A stretch of 64,000 nucleotides of DNA from Rhodopseudomonas palustris (GTDB taxonomy: Bacteria; Pseudomonadota; Alphaproteobacteria; Rhizobiales; Xanthobacteraceae): positions 62,001 through 126,000 of the forward strand of contig JACRJB010000010.1 in NCBI GenBank assembly GCA_016215605.1, in the 5' to 3' direction. Below, in pieces: positions 17,398-26,502 of this stretch. Within the stretch, counting starts at the first letter, position 1. Each line of letters begins with the position of its first letter. The notes under the pieces are model-generated. The model made no database searches and was not told the DNA's origin. It saw only the letters and a list, made by a program, of their open reading frames with translations. The translations under genes were made by a program, and so were the position numbers.

Positions 17398-18363
17398 CTA
17401 AGAATATTGCGCACCACTGCTTGCGGTGCCTTCGATCGTACCTGGGAGAAATCCCGGGCCATTGCCGGTCAGAACCAGGCCGCTTTGCAGGGCCATCCAT
17501 CGCAGTCCGGTGGCGCGTTCCTTATTGATGAACGTCATTCCACCCAGATACATGGAGGCATTGGTGCAACACCATCCGGCAAGCGTCCATTTCGTTCCCG
17601 AGGCGTTTTCGAATGCCAGCGTGACGTGATTGTCAGCGACAAACCGACCATTGGTTTCTGCCAGCACATGAGACAGAACCGAATTCCCCTTGATCAGGAT
17701 AAGTCCCTGCGCGCCAATCTCCGCACCGTGGGCACATTTGATATGAGCCCCCGCAAAGTCTCCGTCGAACGCCACCTGTGAGACCGTCGCACCGGTACCA
17801 TTGCCGTACGCCACAACGCCGCTGGCGTTGGGCGAGCGAATTGTCAGGCTGGTGACCGTCAGCTGCGGGCCGCCCGCGGTACCTGCGCCCAGTTGGATCG
17901 CATCGCCTCCGCCACCATCGATCACCACGTTGGGGCTGTTCGGTGCGTCCCCCGTGATGACCACTGAGCCAAATCCGGCCTGACCAACACAGCCTTGGGT
18001 CGTGACGAACGACTCATAGACCTTGGGATCAGAAGCCGTGCCGGGGGACAGACGGATCGTGACGCCGAATCCCTGAAGATCGTAGCCGTTGGCGGCCAGC
18101 CGATAGGCTGCTCCGACCGTTCGCTTGGCGGTCATCCATGTCAATCCGTCCGCTGAATCGTCGGGCATTGACGCATCGACAAATAACGTAAGGCGCGAGT
18201 CCAGCAACATCCTCGACGCGCCGCCCGCCAACGCGGAACGGGACAGCTGAGATCCGAGCAGCGCCGCGGAAGCGCCGGTCGCCATGTGGAGCAGCCTGCG
18301 GCGCGACAATGGCGCGTGACGAGGATACGGCAATTCAGACATCAAATTGCTTCCGGGTTTCAT
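17398..18363 (-). CDS. Tat-exported protein, probably right-handed beta-helix
   Basis: A 321-residue protein with a twin-arginine signal: LSRRRLLHMATGASAALLGS, ending near SALAGG. The mature part is rich in short Val/Ile/Gly/Asn strands (VVIDGGGGDAIQLGAG, LTVTSLTIRSPNASGVVAYG), which suggests a parallel beta-helix of the pectate-lyase-like fold, although no catalytic motif is recognised. An ATG at 18342 with GGAAG upstream is an alternative start that keeps the Tat motif. It probably acts in the periplasm or on the surface, perhaps on a glycan made with the neighbouring membrane protein; that link is inference. Confidence 0.65.
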   Translation of the reverse strand: MKPGSNLMSELPYPRHAPLSRRRLLHMATGASAALLGSQLSRSALAGGASRMLLDSRLTLFVDASMPDDSADGLTWMTAKRTVGAAYRLAANGYDLQGFGVTIRLSPGTASDPKVYESFVTTQGCVGQAGFGSVVITGDAPNSPNVVIDGGGGDAIQLGAGTAGGPQLTVTSLTIRSPNASGVVAYGNGTGATVSQVAFDGDFAGAHIKCAHGAEIGAQGLILIKGNSVLSHVLAETNGRFVADNHVTLAFENASGTKWTLAGWCCTNASMYLGGMTFINKERATGLRWMALQSGLVLTGNGPGFLPGTIEGTASSGAQYS

Positions 18364-18639
18364 TTAATCGCCTCTAATGCGCAAGTCCTTCAAGAATAAA
18401 TCCGTTGTACCTAGGTGTCCCAGGCTTTCGCAAGTCGTCCCACGCGAAGAGAGAGCGCGTTTCGAATTGGTCGCGCCCGCGCCTCTCGCCGACAACCCCA
18501 CCGCAGGAACGCATACGAAGCCCGGCGCACGAGGTCGTACCAAGGCTTGGATCGGTGTGATCGATGCTCACGGTGAAGTCGTCGCAGGATGCGACTTGAA
18601 CAGAGCCATGGTATTCGGTGAGTTCAGCGCAGAGGGCTT

Positions 18640-18671
18640 CTCACGCCCGCTCCAGATACGCCGCCAGCATC
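18640..18671. repeat. 32-bp direct repeat, right copy (tetR 3' end)
   Basis: Right-hand member of the pair described at 14957-14988 (30 of 32 identical). It overlaps the last codons of tetR, which remain intact. The segment between the copies differs in composition from its surroundings. The 277 bp between the Tat protein and this repeat contain no supported gene. Confidence 0.6.
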
Positions 18672-19309
18672 TTGCGCGCGTCGGCGCGGCGCAGCGCACG
18701 CCATTCGGGGGCGGTGACGTCGGTCTTGAACATCGACGACAGCGTGTGGGCGTTGGCGAGGTGGAACTGGCTGAGCGCCGCGATCATCACATAGAGCCGG
18801 AGCGGATCGATGTCCGCGGCGAGCCGGCCCTCGGCGACGCCGCGCGCCAGCAGCCGCTCGGTCATGCTCACCACCGGCGACGATATCTCGTGGATGCGCG
18901 GCGACTTCTTCATGTAGCGCGCCTTCATCATGTTCTCGCTGCGCAGCAGGCTGACCAGATGGCCGTTGCGCTCGAAATGTCCGTTCATGAAATCGAACAG
19001 CTTGAGCAGCCCTTCCAGTGGGTCGAGATGCATCACCTCGAGCGCCAGCTCTTCGGCGCGCAGCGCGCCGAGCGCGCTTTCCAGTGTCGCGACGTACAGC
19101 GCCGACTTGCTGCCGAACTGCTCGTAGATCATCCGCGGATTGGAGCCGGACTTCTTGACGATCCGTGTGATGCGCGCGCCGGCGTAGCCGTGGGTCGCGA
19201 ATTCGATGGTCGCCGCGCGCAGGATCTCCGTGCGGTTCTGTTCGGCGGAGCGACGCGGGCGACGGCGCGGCTTGGGTTGGGCATCGAGATCGGCGATCGG
19301 ATTTGTCAT
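18641..19309 (-). CDS. TetR family transcriptional regulator
   Basis: A 222-residue one-component repressor. The N-terminal helix-turn-helix (~residues 22-70) includes ILRAATIEFATHGYAGARIT and NPRMIYEQFGSKSALYVATL. The C-terminal domain is helical and would bind a ligand and dimerise. The ATG overlaps the amidase stop by 4 bp, so it is the last gene of a minus-strand operon RutB-like hydrolase - amidase - tetR. It may regulate that operon and the divergent ABC operon, with a ligand related to the substrate. The palindrome at 21567-21585 is a candidate operator. Confidence 0.88.
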   Translation of the reverse strand: MTNPIADLDAQPKPRRRPRRSAEQNRTEILRAATIEFATHGYAGARITRIVKKSGSNPRMIYEQFGSKSALYVATLESALGALRAEELALEVMHLDPLEGLLKLFDFMNGHFERNGHLVSLLRSENMMKARYMKKSPRIHEISSPVVSMTERLLARGVAEGRLAADIDPLRLYVMIAALSQFHLANAHTLSSMFKTDVTAPEWRALRRADARKMLAAYLERA

Positions 19310-20496
19310 GGTGAAGTCCGGTTGGTCAGAAGCGCGCTGAAACGGCACGCCGCATCGAGGAGGGCGCGATCCTGGCCGGCGCCACCGATGATCGAGAGCC
19401 CGACGGGGCAGCCGTCGACGGTGGTGACGGGGAGGTTGATCTGCGGCAGGCCGGCATGGCCGGCGATCGACGTCAGCGTCAGCGCGCGCCCGTAGAACGG
19501 ACCGATCTGCTCGCCGGCGCCGGGCATGTCCTTGGGTAGCGCGATGCACGGCGCGGTCGGGATCAGCCACGCCGCGCCGCCGCCGAGTTGCGCGCGCAGC
19601 TTGGCCCGGATGGCGTCGCGCAGCGGCTGCCAGCGCGCGACGTCGGCGGCGGTGATCTCGGCGGTGCCGGCAAAGCGCGGCGCGATCGCGTCGCCGAAGG
19701 TCGGCTTCGTCGCGATGATCCAGGGCCCAAGCTCGCGCCAGTTCTCGGTGCCCTGCAGGATGCGATAGGCCTCGAACCAGTCGGCCTCGGCGCCGCCGAA
19801 CACGTCGATCTCCCGCGTGGCGCCGAGCGCGGTGCAGACCTCGCGCAGTGCGGCGGCTACGGACTCGTCCGCAATCGTGAAGGCATCGCGCACGATCACC
19901 AGGGTCTCGATCGGCGCGGGCTTGGCCGGTGGCAGCAGCACGTCGCCGACCTTCGCCAGCATCTCCGCGTCCCGCGCGAACCAGCCGACCGTGTCGTAGC
20001 TCGGCGCGAACGGCAGCACGCCGTCGAGCGGGAGCGCGTCGTGGGTCGGGCGGATGCCGTAGAGACCGCAGAAGCTGGCCGGCACCCGCACCGATCCGCC
20101 GGTGTCGGTGCCGAGCGCGAAGTCGACCAATCCTGCGGCGACCGCCGAGGCGGAGCCGGACGACGAGCCCCCGGGAATCCGGTCGGGACAGGCGGGATTC
20201 AGCGGCGTGCCGTAATGCGCGTTGACGCCTTCGAGGCTGAAGGCGAGTTCGTCGGTGACGGTTTTGCCGAACACGCTGGCGCCGGCGGCAAGGAGACGCT
20301 GCACCACCGGCGCCGAATGCGTCGCCGGCGCATGCGTGCGCAGCCAGTCCGGATTGCCGCCGCCGGTGATGGTGCCGGCGACGTCGATCAGATCCTTGAC
20401 GGCGAAGGTCAGTCCGTCGAGCGGACCTCGCGCCGTTGCCGCGACTTGCAGCAGCGGCCCGGGGATGAACGCACCGTTGTCGTGATAGGCTTGCAT
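19306..20496 (-). CDS. AMI1-like amidase (amidase signature family)
   Basis: A 396-residue amidase with the Ser-cisSer-Lys triad: Lys-34 in FAVKDLIDVAG, Ser-111 in PGGSSSGSAS, Ser-135 in GTDTGGSVRVPAS. The segments GNPDWLRTH, NAHYGTPLNP and YDTVGWFARD resemble plant AMI1 (indole-3-acetamide hydrolase); triad spacing also fits. It would hydrolyse a small amide to acid and ammonia. The start ATG lies 11 bp after the hydrolase stop, and its end overlaps tetR. With the RutB-like enzyme and ABC transporter it suggests nitrogen release from an imported amide; substrate unknown. Confidence 0.88.
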   Translation of the reverse strand: MQAYHDNGAFIPGPLLQVAATARGPLDGLTFAVKDLIDVAGTITGGGNPDWLRTHAPATHSAPVVQRLLAAGASVFGKTVTDELAFSLEGVNAHYGTPLNPACPDRIPGGSSSGSASAVAAGLVDFALGTDTGGSVRVPASFCGLYGIRPTHDALPLDGVLPFAPSYDTVGWFARDAEMLAKVGDVLLPPAKPAPIETLVIVRDAFTIADESVAAALREVCTALGATREIDVFGGAEADWFEAYRILQGTENWRELGPWIIATKPTFGDAIAPRFAGTAEITAADVARWQPLRDAIRAKLRAQLGGGAAWLIPTAPCIALPKDMPGAGEQIGPFYGRALTLTSIAGHAGLPQINLPVTTVDGCPVGLSIIGGAGQDRALLDAACRFSALLTNRTSP

Positions 20497-20507
20497 CGCA
20501 TGTCCGC

Positions 20508-21314
20508 TCAGCCGGCGTGCTTGCCGAGCGCCGAGATGATCGCGCCGGAGTCGGTGACGAAGCCGAAGCACTTCTTGACGTTCCAGATCGTCGCTTCGGT
20601 GCAGAACTCCGGCGACGACGTCGCGCAGCAGTCTTCGACCAGGATGCAGCCATAGCCGAGGAAGTTGGCGTCGGTCAGCGAGTGCAGCACGCATTGATCG
20701 GTGTTGACGCCGGTGAACAGCACCGAACGGATGCCGAGATTGCGCAGGATGCTGTCGAGCGGCGTGTCCCAGAAGCCGCTGATCCGATATTTGTCGACCT
20801 TGATGTCGTGCGGCTCCTGCGGCAGTTCGTCGACCACCGCGGCGGCCCAGGAGTCCTTCTCCAGCACGCGCGCGCCGCTGCCGGGCAGCGGATCGCCGAG
20901 CCCGGTGCCGATGCCCTTCGGCTTGTAGAGATGGATCTGGTTCGGCGGCATGTTGGCGAGGTCCGGCCGGTTGCCCCAATTGACCCAGATCACCGGCACG
21001 CCGGCCTGGCGCAGCGCGGGCAGCAGCTTCTGCAGCGGCGCGATCGGCTGGCGATCGGGGCGATAGTCGCCGCCGATGTGATCGACCCAGCCGCCGGCGG
21101 TGCAGAAGTCGTTCTGCATGTCGATCACCACGATCGCGGTGCGGTTGAGATCGACGGTGACGTTCTGCGGCGCGCAGGGGATGGTGATCGCGACCGGCGC
21201 CGGCGCCGGCATCGCCATGTCGACGGTGGTGTCGTCGGCCCACCACGCGGTCTGCCGGCCGATGCCGAGCTGACCGCCGCTGATCGGCTGGGCGCGCTGC
21301 TCGCTGGTCTTCAT
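20508..21314 (-). CDS. Isochorismatase-superfamily cysteine hydrolase, RutB-like
   Basis: A 268-residue amidohydrolase. The catalytic triad is visible as Asp-65 (AIVVIDMQNDF), Lys-175 (DKYRISGFWDTPLDSIL) and Cys-208 (GVNTDQCVLHSL). The block from KVDKYRISGF to LFTG closely resembles E. coli RutB, which hydrolyses ureidoacrylate in uracil catabolism; biuret hydrolases belong to the same superfamily. No other rut gene is present. The start at 21314 is preceded by GGAG 8 bases upstream. It is first in a minus-strand operon and carries a sigma-54-type promoter about 85 bp upstream. Likely role: cleavage of an N-carbamoyl or ureido compound. Confidence 0.87.
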   Translation of the reverse strand: MKTSEQRAQPISGGQLGIGRQTAWWADDTTVDMAMPAPAPVAITIPCAPQNVTVDLNRTAIVVIDMQNDFCTAGGWVDHIGGDYRPDRQPIAPLQKLLPALRQAGVPVIWVNWGNRPDLANMPPNQIHLYKPKGIGTGLGDPLPGSGARVLEKDSWAAAVVDELPQEPHDIKVDKYRISGFWDTPLDSILRNLGIRSVLFTGVNTDQCVLHSLTDANFLGYGCILVEDCCATSSPEFCTEATIWNVKKCFGFVTDSGAIISALGKHAG

Positions 21315-21399
21315 TGTCGGTTCTCCGTTGCGATCGTCATCCGCCGAGAGGTGCAGACCTCGCGGCCCGCGATGACGAATTGTGCCGATCGTCCTGTTT

Positions 21400-21414
21400 G
21401 CAAGTTCGCTGCCA
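21400..21414 (-). promoter_or_regulatory. Sigma-54 (-24/-12) promoter for the hydrolase operon
   Basis: On the minus strand the sequence reads TGGCAG-CGAAC-TTGC (21414 down to 21400), with GG and GC exactly 10 bases apart, matching the RpoN consensus TGGCAC-N5-TTGC. Transcription would begin near 21388, leaving a ~74-nt leader before the ATG at 21314. Confidence 0.7.
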
Positions 21415-21566
21415 GCGACGATTTCCAAAGCATTTCAACGCAGGGCAACGCGGCGAATGAGGCCTCTGCCCGCGGATTCGACAAAAGTCGCGGTGGGCGG
21501 CTCAAAAAGTAAGCATTTGTTTGTTTCGACGATCCGACGCCCGGACAATACCAAGCAATTTCAATT

Positions 21567-21585
21567 GTATGCCTGGTTGGCATAC
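21567..21585. promoter_or_regulatory. Perfect inverted repeat, candidate operator
   Basis: GTATGCC-TGGTT-GGCATAC, 7-bp arms with a 5-bp spacer, in the shared control region of two divergent operons. It overlaps the -24 element of the transporter promoter, where a bound repressor would block RpoN holoenzyme. The linked TetR protein is the obvious candidate ligand. Confidence 0.5.
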
Positions 21586-21593
21586 CGCTTGCT
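21578..21593 (+). promoter_or_regulatory. Sigma-54 (-24/-12) promoter for the BMP transporter operon
   Basis: TGGCAT-ACCGC-TTGCT, with GG and GC 10 bases apart, a near-perfect RpoN promoter. The predicted start near 21604 leaves ~34 nt before the ATG at 21638. No NtrC-type enhancer was identified by eye in the 160 bp between the two promoters. Confidence 0.7.
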
Positions 21594-21637
21594 GCAGAGA
21601 TTTTCGCCAACACATTTCAGCCGTCCACGAGGGTCTC

Positions 21638-22606
21638 ATGAGGTCACGCCGTTTCGTTCTGCAAGCCGCGCTGCTCACCGGCACGCTGGCGCTCACCACC
21701 AGTCTTGCGCACGCCGAGCCGCTCAAGGTCGGCATCCTGATTCCGGGATCGAAGTCCGACAAGGGCTGGATGGAGTCGTCCTACGACGGCCTGATGGCCG
21801 CGGAGAAGAAGTACGGCGACAAGATCAAGGTGCAGATGATCGAGAACATCAACTACGCCGATATGGATCAGGCGCTGACCAACCTCGCCAGCAAGAACAC
21901 GCTGGTGATCGGCGTCGGCGGCCAGACCCAGGCGTCGGTGTACAAGATCGCCAAGCGCTTCCCGAAGGTGCATTTCTCGATCGTCGGCGGCAATGACGGC
22001 GAGAGCGCGCCGAACGTCGCCGGCTACGACGTCAAGCAGGCCGAGATCGCCTATGTGGCCGGCGCCGCCGCGGCGATGCTGTCGAAGACCGGCGCGATCA
22101 GCTATGTGGGCGGCCTCGAGATCCCGTCGATCGTCAATGCCGGCAAGGAATTCGGCAACGGCGCCAAGTCGATCAATCCGAACATCAAATACACCGAGAA
22201 CTACACCGGCGATTTCGACGACGTCGCCAAGGCCAAGGAAGCGACGCTGGCGGCGATCGCGCAGGGCGCCGACATCCACTACCACATCCTCAATCTCGGC
22301 CTGCGCGGCATGGAGCAGGCCGCCAAGGAGAAGGGCACCCACATCATCGGCAGCTACACCGATCGCTGCGGCACCGATCCGCTCTACGTCGCCTATTCGA
22401 TCACCGGCACCGGCTATCAGGTGCAGTACGCGATCGACGAAGCCGTGAAAGGCTCGTGGGCGCCGGGCTACAAGGAGTTCGGCCTGAAGATGGGGCCGGA
22501 AGCCTCCAACATGGTGATCTGCGGCGCTACGCCGGAGCAGAAGGCCAAGCTCGACGCCATCATGAAGGATCTGCTCGCCGGCAAGATCAAGGTGCTGAAG
22601 GGCTAG
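21638..22606 (+). CDS. BMP-family ABC transporter substrate-binding protein
   Basis: A 322-residue periplasmic binding protein of the basic-membrane-protein (PnrA/Med) family, whose characterised members bind nucleosides. The N-terminal signal peptide MRSRRFVLQAALLTGTLAL ends near AHA, residues ~26-28. Family segments: VGILIPGSKSDKGWMESSYDG, ENINYADMDQALTNLASK, VIGVGGQTQASVYK, GTHIIGSYTDRCGTDP. The ATG at 21638 follows GAGGG with 4-5 bases. It is first in an operon with a two-domain ATPase and two permeases, directly downstream of a sigma-54-type promoter. The ligand here is unknown. Confidence 0.92.
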   Translation: MRSRRFVLQAALLTGTLALTTSLAHAEPLKVGILIPGSKSDKGWMESSYDGLMAAEKKYGDKIKVQMIENINYADMDQALTNLASKNTLVIGVGGQTQASVYKIAKRFPKVHFSIVGGNDGESAPNVAGYDVKQAEIAYVAGAAAAMLSKTGAISYVGGLEIPSIVNAGKEFGNGAKSINPNIKYTENYTGDFDDVAKAKEATLAAIAQGADIHYHILNLGLRGMEQAAKEKGTHIIGSYTDRCGTDPLYVAYSITGTGYQVQYAIDEAVKGSWAPGYKEFGLKMGPEASNMVICGATPEQKAKLDAIMKDLLAGKIKVLKG

Positions 22607-22608
22607 TC

Positions 22609-24179
<1,571 letters not shown>

Positions 24180-24183
<4 letters not shown>

Positions 24184-25274
24184 CCACGCTCGATCAGCAA
24201 AACTCTCTTGACCGCGGGCCGCGTTTCACGCTGCGGCCGTCGTTGTTCGTTCCGATCGCCGCCGTGGCGTTCGCCGCCGCAGTCGGCCTCGCGCTGATCG
24301 CCGCGATCGGCGTGTCGGTGCCGGATGCAATCGAAGCGTTCGTCGACGGCACCATCGGCTCGCCTTACGCGCTCGCTGCCTCGCTCAACCGCGCCTGCGT
24401 GTTCGCGCTGGTCGGCTTCGGCTTCGTGCTCGCCAACCGCGCCAATCTCACCAATGTCGGTGGCGAGGGCCAGATCGCGGTCGGCGGCATCGCCGCGACC
24501 GCCGTCGCGCTGTACGGCCACGTCGCCGATCTCCCGCTCGGCCTGGCCTTCATCCTGCCGATGCTGGCGGCGGTGATCGCCGGCGCGCTGTGGGGCGCGC
24601 TTGCCGCGGTGTTGAAGGTGAAGTCCGGCACCAACGAGGTGATCTCGACGCTGCTGCTGTCGTTCATCGGCGTCTGGTTGCTGTATTGGTGCGTGCAATC
24701 GCCGGCGCTGCTGCGCAAGCCGATGACGAGTTCCGCGACGCTGCCGGAATCGCTGGAGATCCCGGACGCCACGCAACTGCCGCTGCTGACCGGCGACTAC
24801 GGCTTCCCGGTGCATATCGGCCTGCCGCTGACGCTGCTGATCGCGCTGGTGGTCGGCGTGCTCCTCGCCAAGACGATCTTCGGCGTGCGGCTGCGCGCCG
24901 TCGGGCTCAATCCGGTCGCGGCGCATCGCGCCGGCATCTCGTATGCCAAGACCGTGATTGTCGCGCTGGCCGGCGCCGGTGCGCTCGGCGGTCTCGCCGG
25001 CGCCCTGATGCTGCTCGGCGAGCAACACACGCTGAAGGACGGCTTCTCCTCCGGCTACGGCTTCGACGGGCTGGTGGCGGGTCTGCTGTCGCGCGGCTCG
25101 ATCCCGGGGGTGATCGCCGCCTCGCTGCTGTTCGGCTTCATGCGGTCCGGCGGCATCAACATGGAAATGGTCGCGGCGGTGCCGACCGCTTTGGTGGTGG
25201 TGATCCAGGGTCTGATCGTGATCACGCTCGCCGGCGCGGCGCTGTTCATCGAAAAATGGGAGCGGCGCACATGA
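24180..25274 (+). CDS. ABC transporter permease 1 (BMP type)
   Basis: A 364-residue inner-membrane permease of the BPD_transp_2 family, with many hydrophobic helices between residues ~22 and 355. Family motifs are NRACVFALVGFGFVLANRAN, NVGGEGQIAVGG, KVKSGTNEVISTLLLSFIG and GYGFDGLVAGLLSR. The N-terminal ~20 residues are cytosolic. Start and stop overlap the adjoining genes by ATGA on both sides. It pairs with the next gene to form the heterodimeric channel for the BMP-bound ligand. Confidence 0.93.
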
Positions 25275-26188
25275 CCTGGGAATTGTTCGCCGTCTTCCTC
25301 GGCTCGTCGATTCGCCTCGCGGCGCCGCTGTTACTTGCGGGTATCGGCGAGATGGTCAGCGAGCGGGCCGGCGTGCTCAACATGAGCATCGAAGGCATGA
25401 TGCTGATGTCGGCGTTTGCGTCGGCCGTCGGCGCCTGGGCGACCGGCGATCCGCTGGTCGGCCTGTTGATCGGCATCGTCTCGGTGGTGCCGGTGTCGCT
25501 GCTGCAGGCGTTTCTCAGCAACACGCTGCGCGCCAACCAGATCGTCTCCGGCATCGGCATCAACATTCTGGTGCTCGGCGCAACGACACTGGCGTATCGC
25601 GAGATTTTTGGCGCCCGGTCGCGGGCCGAAATCCCCGGCCTCGCCAAGATCAAGCCGCCGCTGCTCGGCGATATTCCGATCATCGGCCCCGCGGTGTTCG
25701 AGCAGGTCTGGCTGCTCTATGCCGGCATCGGCATCATCATCATCACCGCGCTGGTGCTGCGGTTCACGTCGCTCGGCCTCGCGATCCATGCGGCCGGCGC
25801 CGAGCCGAAGGCGGTCGACAAGTCCGGCCTGTCGGTGACGGCGGTGCGCTACGGCGTCGTGGTGTTCGCCGGCTTCATGGCGTCGCTGGCCGGCGCCTTC
25901 CTGTCGATCGGCGACATCCACACCTTCACTGAGGGCATGACCCGCGGCGCCGGCTATCTGGCGATCGCCTCGGTGATCTTCGGCAAATGGCGAATCGGCG
26001 GCACCACGCTGGCCTGCCTGCTGTTCGGCGCAGCGACCGCGCTGCAATTCCAACTGCCGGCGCTCGGCGTCAACGTCCCGAACGCGCTCTTGATCATGCT
26101 GCCCTATCTGCTGGCGCTGCTCGCCGTCGGCGGGCTGGTCGGCCGGCAGATGGCGCCGGCGACGTTGGGCGAGCCGTACCGGCGCTGA
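25271..26188 (+). CDS. ABC transporter permease 2 (BMP type)
   Basis: A 305-residue inner-membrane permease of the same family as its neighbour but shorter and more hydrophobic. Motifs: LAGIGEMVSERAGVLNMSIEG (N-terminal EAA-like signature of nucleoside permeases), NTLRANQIVSGIGINIL, FTEGMTRGAGYLAIASVIFG. It closes the operon; the next gene is on the opposite strand 40 bp later. Confidence 0.93.
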   Translation: MTWELFAVFLGSSIRLAAPLLLAGIGEMVSERAGVLNMSIEGMMLMSAFASAVGAWATGDPLVGLLIGIVSVVPVSLLQAFLSNTLRANQIVSGIGINILVLGATTLAYREIFGARSRAEIPGLAKIKPPLLGDIPIIGPAVFEQVWLLYAGIGIIIITALVLRFTSLGLAIHAAGAEPKAVDKSGLSVTAVRYGVVVFAGFMASLAGAFLSIGDIHTFTEGMTRGAGYLAIASVIFGKWRIGGTTLACLLFGAATALQFQLPALGVNVPNALLIMLPYLLALLAVGGLVGRQMAPATLGEPYRR

Positions 26189-26227
26189 GCGACGCTGGCC
26201 TGCCGTTTGCCACGCTGGCGTTGGACG

Positions 26228-26380
26228 CTACGCCTGCTCCTGCACGACGTGGTCGCATTGAGCGCACCGGAACACGACCTTGGACGGTTGATGTGTCCGG
26301 CGTGGCAGGCGGCCGAGCAATTTCATTTCGCCACCGCAGATTTCGCATTTCCGCAACAGCGGTTCTGAAGTCATAGTCAT
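26228..26380 (-). CDS. Small zinc-ribbon protein
   Basis: About 50 residues from the ATG at 26380. It has CEICGG near the N-terminus and CAQCDHV near the C-terminus, 27-28 residues apart, a treble-clef or zinc-ribbon layout of two Cys pairs. Similar short Cys-pair proteins occur in Bradyrhizobiaceae (from memory). No good ribosome binding site is seen before 26380; a GTG at 26431 would add 17 residues. The function is unknown. Confidence 0.55.
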   Translation of the reverse strand: MTMTSEPLLRKCEICGGEMKLLGRLPRRTHQPSKVVFRCAQCDHVVQEQA

Positions 26381-26405
26381 GCCGGATGGATCACTTGATG
26401 GTCGT

Positions 26406-26423
26406 TGTAAAGTTTGCTTTACA
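26406..26423. promoter_or_regulatory. Perfect palindrome between zinc-ribbon gene and cbbY-like gene
   Basis: TGTAAAG-TTTG-CTTTACA: 7-bp arms with a 4-bp spacer, in an AT-rich intergenic region that serves divergent genes. It also fits the loose pattern TGT-N12-ACA used by PpsR/CrtJ, but that pattern alone is weak evidence. Confidence 0.45.
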
Positions 26424-26502
26424 CCGTGCACAAGTCTTTGTCAGGCATCATTTTTATTCATTATTTGATGACTGATGGCAGCTTTTTGAGCGAAGAGGTC
26501 CG

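Noticed and set aside
18377-19495. A 372-codon plus-strand frame
   Set aside because: It mostly covers the tetR and amidase genes in antisense and begins in the AT-rich gap without a ribosome binding site or motif.
21415-21577. NtrC enhancer sites between the sigma-54 promoters
   Set aside because: No convincing TGCAC-N7-GTGCA-like dyad was found by eye, so the activator is left open.
26406-26423. A firm PpsR/CrtJ binding site
   Set aside because: TGT-N12-ACA is too short a consensus to assign the regulator from a single site; kept only as an operator candidate.
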